In this document: one piece after another, positions 54,542 to 64,000 of the stretch
Numbering within the stretch: position 1 is the first letter of the stretch
How the letters are laid out: each line of letters opens with the position of its first letter
Assembly (NCBI GenBank): GCA_001574975.1
Contig: KQ965876.1
Coordinates: forward strand, 1 to 64,000
Length of the DNA stretch: 64,000 bases
DNA from: Gonapodya prolifera JEL478
Taxonomy: Eukaryota > Monoblepharomycota > Monoblepharidomycetes > Monoblepharidales > Gonapodyaceae
Reading direction: 5' to 3'
Position numbers and translations under genes: made by a program
Notes under the pieces: generated by a model
Seen by the model: only the letters and a program-made list of their open reading frames with translations
Told to the model about the DNA's origin: nothing
The model's database searches: none

Positions 54542-57500
54542 ATGGACGACATCACATCCCTCCTATCCAGACTCTCTTTGTCCCAATCCTCCGTCGCCGC
54601 GCTCGACGCCTCGGGCGACATTGTCAAGGCCGCCAAGCGTGATGTTGCGGTGCTCCTGCCGGTTGTGGCAGAGCTGGAAAGACAGGCCAGGAATAAAAAG
54701 GTCCAGAGGGAGAGGGAGAATGCTATGGTGGCGTTGTTGGCCATGTGAGTGTCGAGCGACGGAGGCTGGCGAGCACAGCGAGGACACCGAGGCCTAAGCG
54801 CAAACAGCGCTGACCGAGGACTCTTTCGCGGAGCGACCCCGAAGCCTAAGCGCGACAGCCGCCGACCGAGGCAACCGCCTTGCCCAGCGCGGAGCGCATA
54901 CCCTGTCAGAGGGGAGAGACCGAGGCCTAAGCGCGATGGCGCTGACCGAGGCTGTCCGGCGGAGGCGAGTTACCTGCCGCGACGCGGCTATTGCCTAGAC
55001 CGCGAAGCGCATATTCTCGCTGGGGGCGAATGATCCACGCGGAGCGCACTATATTACCGCCGGAAGCGAATGATCTACTTGAAGCGCGAATGATACGCGG
55101 TGCAAAAACGAGGCCTAAGCGCCGCAAGGCGCTGACCGAGGACACGAGCGCAGCAGGTGTGTCCGCCGGAGGCGAGTGCCCCGCGAAGTGGTATACAGTC
55201 ATCGTGGAGCGATATCGAAGAGTCTACCGGAGGCGAATGCTTCCACGCGGAGCGTATGGTAGAGCGCTGCGTGGATGAACCATCGAATGTTCTTTCCGGA
55301 AGGGGGTGTACTTTTCAAACTGTCAATGTGATTCTGACTCAACACCTGCTGAATTCGAAGCCTGAAAGACGTCGGGCAGCCCGCACTTCCCTTCACGCTC
55401 CCCCTCCTCCCGCTCCTCCTCGACATGTACTCTGACAAATCGAAACAAATCGCCGACGGGGCCCTCGCTGCCACCAAACAACTCATCCTGCTCACCCTCC
55501 CTCAAACCACCGCCACGATCCTGCCCCTGCTGTACGAAATCATCCGCAGCCCATCGTACAAGCCCCCCTCGAAACTCGTCGCGCTGCAGCTCCTCGCGCG
55601 ACTCGCCAAGACGGCGCCTAACCAGGTCGCGGCACGTCTGCCCGACCTGATCGAGAACGTCCAGCACCCGCTGCACGAGATCGACCAGAAGGTGTCGAAG
55701 GAGGCCGTCAAGACCATGACGGCCCTGTGCAGCGTCGTGGGTAACCAGGACATTCAGCCTCACATCGAGACCCTCGTCTCCTGTATGCAGCACCCGGGCG
55801 AACTCCCCGCCGCTATTGAGAAGCTCGCAATGACCACGTTCGTTGCCGAGGTACGTCCTTTCTTTTCCCTCTCTTCCCTTCCTCGCCCCACTCACCATAA
55901 CCCTCCCCCCCATGACACCACAGGTCACAGCCCCCGCCCTCGCCATCATGGTCCCCCTCCTCACACGGGCCCTGAACGAGCGCTCGGCCTCTCTCCTGCG
56001 CCCAACCACTATCATTGTCGACAACCTGTTCAAGCTCGTCCGCAACCCGGACGAAGCCGCGCCGTTCCTGCCCCTCATCGCCCCCGGAGTCGACCGCGTC
56101 GTGGAGACCGCGGCGTTCCCTGAGATCCGCGCGCTCGGGACCGCGGCCCAGGCCACGATTAGGAAGATCAAGGCGGACGCGGCGGCAGCGGGTGGTGGGG
56201 CGAATGGGGTTGCGAATGGAGATGCCAAGACGAATGGACACCAGCATGACGAGCACGTGCCCCCGCTCCCCGCTCCTGTCGAAATCAAATCCACCATTCT
56301 TACCCTCCTCGCCTCCAACCTCGACATTGCCGCCCTCTCGGACCCGTCCAAGGCCGCCCTGGACGTGACTCTGGGCCTGATCAGCGCACACGCGTACGAG
56401 CTCCTCTCGACGGGAATATACAACAAGAAGGACTGGACGCACGCCATGGCGCCATTCGTTGCGGCGTACGTGCCCGGTGCGGGTTCGGGCGAGACGGTCG
56501 CGGTGGATGTGTGGAAACACTATGACGAAATCGACAGGGTTCGTAGTCGCCCCACGTTACATTGCGCGCGGGTGTTCATGCCGACTAACCCCCACCCACG
56601 ATAGAACTCCCGCCCACCAGATTACCAAGACGACGACGCCGACGGTGAACTCCTGTGCGACATTGACTTCTCCCTCGCCTACGGCACCATGCTGCTACTC
56701 AACAACACGAAGCTCAAGCTGAGGAGAGGACGGCGGTACGGGTTGTGTGGGCCGAGTGAGTTGGTGTTGGTTGTGGCGTGCGTTCTTGGAGGGGTGACTA
56801 ATGTGCACATCCCATGCCCTCTCCTCCCCCCGCCGCCACCAAAAGACGGTGCCGGAAAGTCGACCCTGATGAGGTCGATCGCCGGAGGAAAGGTGGAAGG
56901 CTTCCCAACGCAGGACCAGGTGCGGACGGTGTTCGTGCAGCACAAGCTGCAGGGCGACGAGGGGGAGAAGAACGTTGTGGATTTCATTGCCGAAGGTATT
57001 GTCTCTCTCCTCACGCCGTTCCTACCCTGGCACAATCGCTGACTTCCACACGTCTCAGATCCCCTCATGAAGAAAGTCAAACGGGATCATATCATCGAGG
57101 AGCTGGAAAAGAGCGGGTTCGACGAGGAGCAGCGCACAAAGACCGTCGGCGGACTGTCGGGAGGGTGGAAGATGAAGCTGGAGCTGTGTCGTGCCATGCT
57201 GTCGAAAGCGGACTTGCTCCTCTTAGACGAGCCGGTGAGTCCTCGCTATAGCGCGGCGTTGTGGAGCGGTCCTCGAACTTGCCTTCCCCGCACGCACCCT
57301 CAAGACCAACCACCTGGACGTCGCGTCCATCGCCTTCCTCGAAAGCTGGCTCCTTTCGCAGCCGCACATGACAGTGCTGGTCGTGTCCCACGATGCCGGG
57401 TTCTTGGAGCACGTCACCACGGATATTCTGCACTACGAGCGTAACAAGAAGCTCAAACATTACAGAGGAAACATCGCGGAGTTTGTGAAGCAGCGACCTG

Positions 57501-59141
57501 AAGTGAGTTCAACAGGTCGCCCCGTTTGAGAAAACTTTGATGATAACCTCTCGTGGCCGTGATAAGGCGAAAACGTACTACACGCTTTCCAACAGCAACG
57601 TCGAGTTCAAGTTCCCCCCACCTGGATTCTTGACCGGTGTAAGGTACGTTCTTGAAGTCTCGAGCTCGTCTTCTGCACAAAAGAGCTTACCGTCGTTCCA
57701 CAAAAAGATCGCAGACTCGGTCTATCCTGCGAATGACCAACTGCTCGGTGAGTCCAAGATTCTTTCATTGTTCAGGTTAAGTCCGCCGTTTGCTGACACC
57801 ACTTCACGTTAAAGTTTACGTATCCTGGCGCGTCGAAGAAGCAGCTCGAAAACGTTACGGTTGCTCTTTCTCTCTCCTCGCGCGTTGCCATCATTGGACC
57901 GTAAGTAAAAGCTTTATACTGGGAGATTGCATCAGCCGTTAAACGATCCAACGTCTTAGCAACGGTGCAGGTAAATCCACCTTGGTGAAGGTGTTGACGG
58001 GCGAATTGGTCCCACAAGAGGGCGAGGTAAGCTCTGAATTTCACTGCGAAAGTCACACCGGATATTGACCCACATTTGCCGATTCTTCAGGTCAACAAGC
58101 ACCCGAACTTGCGAATTGGATACATCGCCCAACACTCGCTGCACCACGTCAACCGTCACCTTACTGACACACCACTCAAGTACATGCTTTGGCGATTCGG
58201 AAATGGAGAGTAAGTGTGCCGCCTGCTGTTCACGCGACATGCACGCTGTTTACGGGTTGCATTAGTGACAAGGAAGTACTCGAAAAGCAGTCTCGCAAGC
58301 TGTCTGTTGAGGAGCGAGAGCTCATGGAGACTCCCCTTGAAGTTCGACCAGGGGATTTGCGCAAGATTGAGTCACTCGTGGGTGCACTGATGAACTCTCG
58401 GCTGAAGTAGCACTAACAAACAGCGAACCCCATCAGGTCGGTCGGTCGAAGCAGAAGAAATCGTTCCAGTATGAAATTAAGTGGGTCGGTCTCGAGGACA
58501 AGGACAACACTTGGGTGACACGGGAACGACTTGTGGAACGAGGGTTCACAAAACTGGTTCAATCGTTTGACGATTTCGTGGCGGCCCGTGAAGGTCTCGG
58601 ATACCGAGAGCTCACAACTCCAGCTCTTCGCCAACACTTTGAAGATGTTGGATTGCCCGGTGACATTGCCCAATACAACAAGATCGGCAGTTTGAGTGAC
58701 GGACAAAAGGTCAAGGTCGTGATCGCTGCCGCGCTCTGGGCGAACCCGCAGATTCTCATCATGGACGAGCCGACCAACTACCTGGACCGTGACTCGCTCG
58801 GTGGACTCGCTGTGGCCATTAGGCATTGGACTGGTGCTGTGCTGATGATTTCGCACAACACCGAGTTCGTCTCGGCCCTCTGCCCGGAAACGTGGCTCGT
58901 GGAGAACGGCCGAATCCAGACAAAGGGCAAGTCGGCTGTGGATGATTCGGCGTTCGAAGATGGCAGTGGATCGGACTCTATCGAGCAGCTGAAGACGGCC
59001 GTTGAGAAACGTGGTCCCAAGAAGAAGCGCCTCACGAGGAACGAATTAAAAGAAAGAGAAGTCCGGAGGAGGTTGCGCCACATTCAATGGCTCGCGTCTG
59101 GCAAGATGGGAGAAAAGCCCGAGGACACTGACTCTGACTAA
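54542..59141 (+). CDS. Fungal translation elongation factor 3 family (eEF3/New1), ABC-F ATPase
   Basis: Exon 1 (54542-54744) starts MDDITSLLSRLSLSQSSVAA. A 616-nt intron joins AT|C in frame to LKDVGQPALPFTLPLLPLLL at 55361. A HEAT-repeat region follows (LLPHL-like blocks; VLVKxxx replaced by AALDVTLGLISAHAYELLST). ABC1 follows with GPNGAGKSTLMRSIAGG, LSGGWKMKLELCRAML and LLLLDEPTNHLDVAS. ABC2 has GPNGAGKSTLVKVLTGE, LSDGQKVKVVIAAALW and ILIMDEPTNYLDRDS. The diagnostic chromodomain-like insert in ABC2 is present (QYEIKWVGLEDKDNTWV). The tail is basic then acidic (KKKRLTRNELKEREVRRR, EKPEDTDSD). eEF3 drives tRNA release from the ribosomal E site in fungi; New1 is its paralogue for termination/recycling. 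The ordinary N-terminus without a Q/N-rich prion stretch and the basic tail suit eEF3, but the divergence leaves New1-like possible. All Walker residues are intact. Confidence 0.95.
54745..55360 (+). repeat. Intron 1 of the eEF3 gene packed with GC-rich hairpin repeats
   Basis: Four copies of a fold-back unit, arms GAGGCCTAAGCGC and GCGCTGACCGAGG around a loop of 4-7 variable bases, lie at 54787-54820, 54837-54871 (diverged), 54919-54952 and 55109-55143. Between them are repeated words CGGAGGCGAGT or CGGAAGCGAATGA (54957, 55053, 55161, 55218) and CGCGGAGCGCA or CGCGAAGCGCA (54889, 55002, 55032, 55240). The intron has normal borders (GTGAGT; branch CTGAC, GAATTCGAAG). It is about ten times the usual intron length here. 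Confidence 0.85.
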
Positions 59142-59589
59142 TCACATTTCTAACACCGTACTGATTAATCGCATCAGACATAGTGCATACCCCGTAACAC
59201 TGAACTACGCTCCTGGATTAGAACTCATAGATGCTATTTTTGAGCCGTGTTTATGCAATAGATGTGTCAAACTTTCCTACGCCTCTCCTTTACGTTGCTG
59301 CTCTTCAAACAATACGTTCATCTTCTCGGGGTTGGCAAGGTCTGTCATCGAGTGAGTCGCAGAGCCAGGTTTCAGCGGCTTTCATTGTGTTGGGGACGGT
59401 TTCCATCCAATCTGGCACAAGGAGATTCAGAATTTTCTTGATTGAGTACCCAGCACAGTTAGCCTTCAAGTTCAGGGTATGCGTTCTGTTTCTTTAACAC
59501 TTTTGCGCGAGGATACATTGGGTAAGTAACGCTTATGCTTTATGCTTATGACTAAGGACATTCTGGTGTGGTTCACTGCTCCGTTACGT

Positions 59590-60495
59590 TCAGGCAGTTT
59601 CAGCAGCCTGGTAGTCTGGGTTGACGAAAACAAATTCCTGGATAATGTCAAACGTGTTGAGTTCGCCGTCGTCACCAGGTACAGGGTGGGAAGGCTCAAT
59701 GCGCTTGCCAAAGCCCAGGATGCCGAGGGTCATGAGGGGTTTCTTGTAGAGCTGGTAGATGTCCTTCATGGTCGCATCTAAATCGTGGTGCGGGATGATG
59801 TTGGTATCGAAACCGGCTCCCTCGCTGAGGATTCTCTGTGTGAGAATGCTGGTCAAGTCAACCACTTGGTCTTCAGGGTTGAAAGTGATCTCCTTGACCG
59901 AGGCAGCTCCCTTTGGATACTGGGTTGTGAAGCGAATGGTCGGTGTCTTGTTGTCCGGGCCAGTTCCATCGTCAACACGGTAAAGTTTCGCCGGAAGAGG
60001 AACGAAATCCAGGTCGGCAAAAGTGTCGGCCAAGCGCTTTTCAATCTGTTCACGGGTGTTATCGTCCTTCAAAAAGTCGGTGTGGTATTCATAGTTCCCA
60101 AAGGCTTGCGGTGGTGCCGGAGTGAAAGTGGGTTGCGTGATGAGTCATATGGGGGAAAAAAGGCACGGCAAAGAATGGGGCGAGAGACAAGGGTGAGAGA
60201 TTGCTCGAAAAGACACGGAAAAACGACGGTCGAGACTCACCATCTTTGTCTGTTGTAAACCAGTGGTACAGGCTGTCTCCCTCCCTTCCTTTGGTCTGCT
60301 TCCATACGTAGTCTGCACGGCGAAGATTGTCGTTATGGCGATCGCAGCAAGGAAGAGGTCAGGAGTTCGAGAAAATGTTCCAGTTTTGGATTCTATTAGA
60401 CCCTGCCTTGGCTCCAGACGAGTTGGGGCAAGCAGTCACTCACAAGCACGAAGACGCTGTTCCTCCTCTTCCGATTGAAGAATTGTAGACGCCAT
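59590..60495 (-). CDS. Unknown conserved-looking cytosolic protein
   Basis: The start MASTILQSEEEEQRLRA is followed by exons TYVWKQTKGREGDSLYHWFT, QAFGNYEYHTDFLKDDNTRE and a long last exon: LADTFADLDFVPLPAKLYRV, TPTIRFTTQYPKGAASVKEI, DTNIIPHHDLDATMKDIYQL, YKKPLMTLGILGFGKRIEP and the end VFVNPDYQAAETA. No signal peptide, membrane helix or known catalytic motif is seen. The last exon is long and clean, so the gene is surely real. Function not recognised. Confidence 0.75.
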
Positions 60496-60784
60496 CTCAC
60501 GTCTGTCAGATAGGTTCGCTTTTGGAAGAGACGAGATTCGTTTGTTGATAAACCTCACTCGGGTCTCTTTTCAAGTCAAATCCTGCGGCCATGTATTCGA
60601 AAACTCCGAACTACTCGTAAACCTTCGCTCATCCACGCCGTTGTTCATTCGTCATTACACCCGAGCTAATCTCTATCCGCCCTAGTTGGAAGGATAAGTG
60701 TCTTGGCCAGCCAAGTATCAAGGCAACAATGTTGCCATATCATTAGGTTATGAGGAAATGTAAATCCGTTGCGATCAGCCGAGA

Positions 60785-63278
60785 TCAATCTCCTTTATTC
60801 TGAACCGGTTTTCGCGCCCCGGCTTCTTCAGCCTCCGTCAAGGCGCCATGCTCTTTCCACAGCAAATAAAAGACATACGCGAAAGGCACCAGGAGGGCCG
60901 CAAATACATACGGCCATTTGCCATTGAGCCACAGTGCTGCACGGTTCAGGGCTCGGCCAACCCGCTTGATTGGACGAACGAAGAAGTTGTCCGTAGACCG
61001 TGCCTGGAAGAAAGTGTCAGGAATCGCTGCTGTCAAGCGACACGACACCGTACTCACAGGAAGTTCTCCGTCGACTGCCTTTCGCACAGCTTCTTCGATT
61101 GCACCGCTTTTGAGATCAACAAGTTTCCCATTCGCGTCAGAATCGTAAAATTGATCCAACTACGTCACAAGCATCGCAACGGGACCCGCAGGTAGCGTCG
61201 ACTCGTGTCAAAGCGCTCAATACATCTTCAAAGGCAACATCTCCTACCTCGGCATCCACAATAACAAACTTCGGCAAGTCCCCCTTTTTCACACCGAACT
61301 GTCTTTCAACATACTTTGCCCACGATATGGCATCCAACACACCCCAATTAACCTCTCGCTTTCCATCGTGGGTGCTTCGTGCAGATGCGTACGCCCGAGC
61401 TGCGTCTCGCACCTCTTTCTCAAGTTCTGCGCGGTTGGGTCGTCGCAGGTCGTCCAACAGGACCGCGCCGAGCTTCCCATCCTGTCCGGCCAGAATCTCA
61501 TTCGCGTTACTTTGGTCTATGAGAGGTAAGACTGGTTTCCGGTGTTGGTTGATCCACTCGAGAAACGCGGATGCGTCCGCAATGTCGCCATTAAACCGAA
61601 TTATGGTGGCTCCGTTATCGCGTAGGACGAAGACAACACCCTGGGAGAGGTCAGACGAAGAAAGGGCGTGAGAGGGAAGGATTGATGGATCTCCACTCGC
61701 AAAGAAGCGGTTCGTCGAGCGAAGCGCCGATGCAGAATAAAGATACGGATACTGTCAAACACAGAGCACGAAACATTAGTTGTGGAGATGTTCGGAAGAT
61801 TCTCTTTCCAACGATTGTGGGCATACCAAGGCTTCATCAGCAATCATTTCAGGGTCGAAAGCAAGGAGGAAAACCACTTCATCCTTCGACGTTGCCTCCT
61901 CCAGTTTCTTCTGGTCGATCGGCAGAATCGCCGACCTTATTTTCAAGCGGAAGATAAGGTCAAGCGAGGATCGCAGGGGAGTCGGCGCAAATGTTTCTCA
62001 CCGAGTTCCTGACTCTGCAAACTCGACCAGTGCGTCACGAGTGCGAGGTCCGTTGTACTCTACGGGCAATCCACGTTCCAGGCTGAGCAAGCAGCGGATA
62101 GTTTATTGCAACGGAAGATGAATGTAAAGACGAGGTTGAGTCAACTCACAATATAAGCGTGGGGTATCCGCGAATCTTGAAGCGGGACGCAAGCGCTTTG
62201 AAAAAATATTCCGTCAGCGAATTGAACACTGTGTATGTTCGTGGGACAACCCACTCTTGTCCACTGTGCAGTCCACTTTCCCAACTCCAACTTTTCCCCT
62301 CAACTTGTCCGCAACTTCGTCCCAGATTGGCGCGAGCTTCTGGCAGTGGCCACACCACGGTGCGAAGAACTCGACAAACCAAGGACCCGAAGAAACCTCG
62401 TCGTCGTCTTCACTCTCCGAGAGTCCCAAACTTTTGTCAAACGTGGCCTGCGTCAAAGACACAACACGTCCATTCGGATTGGGAGGTACTGAAGATTTCG
62501 GTTGAGCGGAAGAGTGCGCGGTGGCGAGGCGCTTCGCAACCGTGGATAAGAGAGGGACGCTTGGAGCCTTCTTGACGTGGGACTGAGCGTACGACTTGAG
62601 CTCATCGAAAGTTTTGCTGCCCTCGTGCGTGTCGATCCTCTGACCCTCGGCAAATCTTTTGTGTTGGAAAGGTTGGCAAACGAACGGGTTTACAGCCCCG
62701 AGAACGGCTCACAGTATAAGGGTTGGGTAGCTTTTGACGTTGTGACGCTTGCACAGCCCTGTAAGTTCAAAACAGTGTGAGGTCAGGGTGGCAGACGCTC
62801 GGCCTCATCACAGGTCTCTTTCACAGCCATGTTTCTTGTTGCGCTCCGCTTCTCATGGTTGAACCATTGAGGCACTTCGTCGAGGTTATCCGTTATCTGC
62901 GACTCACCATCATTCTCCGTGCATTCCACCTTGGCGATATGAAAATCGTTCTTTTTTAGCTCCGGTCCCAGCTCATCGGTAAGCTTTTCCCACAACGGCG
63001 TAAGCTGGATCGGCCAATGAATGCATTCGTAATTAAACATCCCATTGCCACAATGAAAACGGGTCCACGCAAGCGCTCACATGCTGACAGTGCGGACACC
63101 AGCTCGCTCCAAAGAAAACGAACCAAGTTCCTTTACTCGTGGTAGCGGCGAACTCCTCGTCCTTCAGAAAGTGGATTGCCCCATCCACGGGCTCTGACGC
63201 GATAAGGAGGAACAAAGCGAGGGCGACAATGGCAACAATTGATGACACAGCACGTCGAGTGGGCCCGCGACGCTCCAT
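60785..63278 (-). CDS. Membrane-anchored protein disulfide isomerase (TMX3-like), two thioredoxin domains
   Basis: The start MERRGPTRRAVSSIVAIVAL opens a signal sequence. The first thioredoxin domain is GTWFVFFGASWCPHCQ with active site CPHC, an intron falling right after it, then LTPLWEKLTDELGPELKKND. The second is GPWFVEFFAPWCGHCQKLAP with the classical CGHC, VGVGKVDCTV and RFKIRGYPTL. A redox-inactive region follows (TSKDEVVFLLAFDPEMIADE, FVLRDNGATIIRFNGDIADA, GDLPKFVIVDAEVG). The C-terminus has one membrane helix (WPYVFAALLVPFAYVFYLLW) and a short tail EEAGARKPVQNKGD. The CPHC site is more oxidised-leaning than CGHC. The protein would sit in the ER membrane with the thioredoxin domains in the lumen. 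The tail has no canonical KKxx. TGA at 60785-60787. Confidence 0.92.
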
Positions 63279-63737
63279 CACTGTTGTTTGGTTCTTTTGG
63301 AGTCCAAGTCGCAGGTGCTGATTAGATAGTCGGCTACATGTTTTAGCGCATCGGCAGTGATTACTTATCCCTTTCTTTTTTCATATCAAGCATTTTGAGC
63401 ACAATGCTAACATAAAGCTTGGGATACCATGTAGGTGGAGGTGTGAATGTCGCGATTTCCAAAGTTGTCGTTTCCGACTCCGATGGGTATGAAGCTTTCA
63501 ACACGAGGCGTGGACGCTCGCAGTGAAGTTGTAACACCTCAGTCGCTAAGTGCTCTTCGCGTCGGCCTTTACGCCATTCGCCATGAGAGAGACGGGGACG
63601 CCTTTGATGACGCGAGGTGGTGATGGTGCTTGACGGACACCCTCCCATCCACAAAAGGAAATGAGAGTCGACAATAAAGACGTGACCGGAAAGTAAGATC
63701 AATGCTGGTATATTGAACCATCGATGGTAGAGTCCTG
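63279..63737. other. Intergenic, no gene seen
   Basis: Interval between the PDI start and the end of the RS-rich gene. Short frames only, none with motifs. Confidence 0.5.
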
Positions 63738-64000
63738 TCATCGATCTCGGCTGTCTCTTGGCTCATCACCCCCTCTTCTGCTACCCTGATCCTTTCCGTA
63801 GTACCTGTCCTCTCGTTCGTCCCGGTTCCGTTCATTGCGACTATCTCTCGGGGAGCGTGACCGATTCCGTGGCCGTTCGCCCCGCGATTCGTCAGAGTTA
63901 CTCTTCCGAAAACGCGGAGGAGATCGTTCTCGGTCATCTTCCCGAAAAGATCGCTCACTGCGGTGATGACGTTCATCACGGTGGCCATTTTCGCTGTCCC
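63738..64000 (-). CDS. C-terminus of an RS/RD-rich protein (partial)
   Basis: The frame runs in from the window edge without a start and ends with TGA at 63738-63740. It encodes DSENGHRDERHHRSERSF, DRERSPPRFRKSNSDESR, PRNRSRSPRDSRNERNRD and RYYGKDQGSRRGGDEPRD. Alternating Arg with Ser, Asp and Glu is typical of SR-related splicing or RNA-processing proteins, which are nuclear. No RNA-recognition motif is inside the window, so the family cannot be fixed. Confidence 0.75.
   Translation of the reverse strand, partial: DSENGHRDERHHRSERSFREDDRERSPPRFRKSNSDESRGERPRNRSRSPRDSRNERNRDEREDRYYGKDQGSRRGGDEPRDSRDR

Noticed and set aside
54745-55360. CRISPR-like array or tRNA-like cluster in the eEF3 intron
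   Set aside because: The repeats are unevenly spaced and fold back on themselves, the host is a eukaryote and there are no cas genes; better described as hairpin repeats.
55323-56447. Long minus-strand open frame of 374 codons
   Set aside because: Lies antisense to the HEAT region of eEF3. GC-rich codon bias leaves the opposite strand open, and the translation has no motif.

Overview
The window is nuclear DNA of a filamentous basidiomycete, probably an agaricomycete. Nearly all recognisable genes are split by many short introns (about 45-70 nt, GTRNGT donors, YAG acceptors, CTNAC-like branch points). The set includes a fungus-specific eEF3-type elongation factor, and genes are packed on both strands. 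Gene models below are hand-spliced; the coordinates are outer bounds that include introns.

Layout. From 1 to about 5.4 kb lies an AT-richer stretch bounded by inverted copies of an ~85 bp sequence. It carries a minus-strand gene with a ParB-like motif, a DNA-methyltransferase motif and an AT-hook-like tail, plus a convergent unknown ORF; it looks like a transposable element. From 5.85 to 7.2 kb is a decayed IS630/Tc1-type transposase. From 7.6 to 8.8 kb are two tandem paralogues of unknown function. From 9.0 to 11.0 kb is a serine beta-lactamase-fold (LovD-like) enzyme. From 11.0 to 13.2 kb no gene could be supported. From 13.2 to 24.4 kb lie an LRR protein, a YdfG-type short-chain dehydrogenase (SDR), a damaged BCS1-like AAA ATPase, a membrane-SDR fusion and a damaged F-box-like gene.

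From 25 to 30.7 kb is a housekeeping block: ribosomal protein uS8, a possible mitochondrial protein, nucleoside diphosphate kinase, signal peptidase subunit SPC2 and a divergent unknown acidic protein. From 30.9 to 47.1 kb are an F-box/LRR protein with a histidine-rich insert, a cysteine-rich single-pass membrane protein, a GH31 alpha-glucosidase, a Nudix hydrolase, a bHLH factor and an unknown basic/Ser-rich protein. From 47.1 to 54.5 kb is a repeat- and relic-rich stretch holding a secreted HELxEAVTD protein, a triply damaged trypsin-like gene and a decayed ~130 bp tandem array. From 54.5 to 64 kb are eEF3/New1, an unknown protein, a membrane-anchored protein disulfide isomerase and the C-terminus of an RS-rich protein.

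Functional links. SPC2, PDI and GH31 belong to the secretory pathway; uS8 and eEF3 belong to translation. I see no convincing metabolic cluster. The most unusual signals are the ParB-methyltransferase element, the hairpin-rich first intron of the eEF3 gene, and the decayed tandem array at 53 kb.
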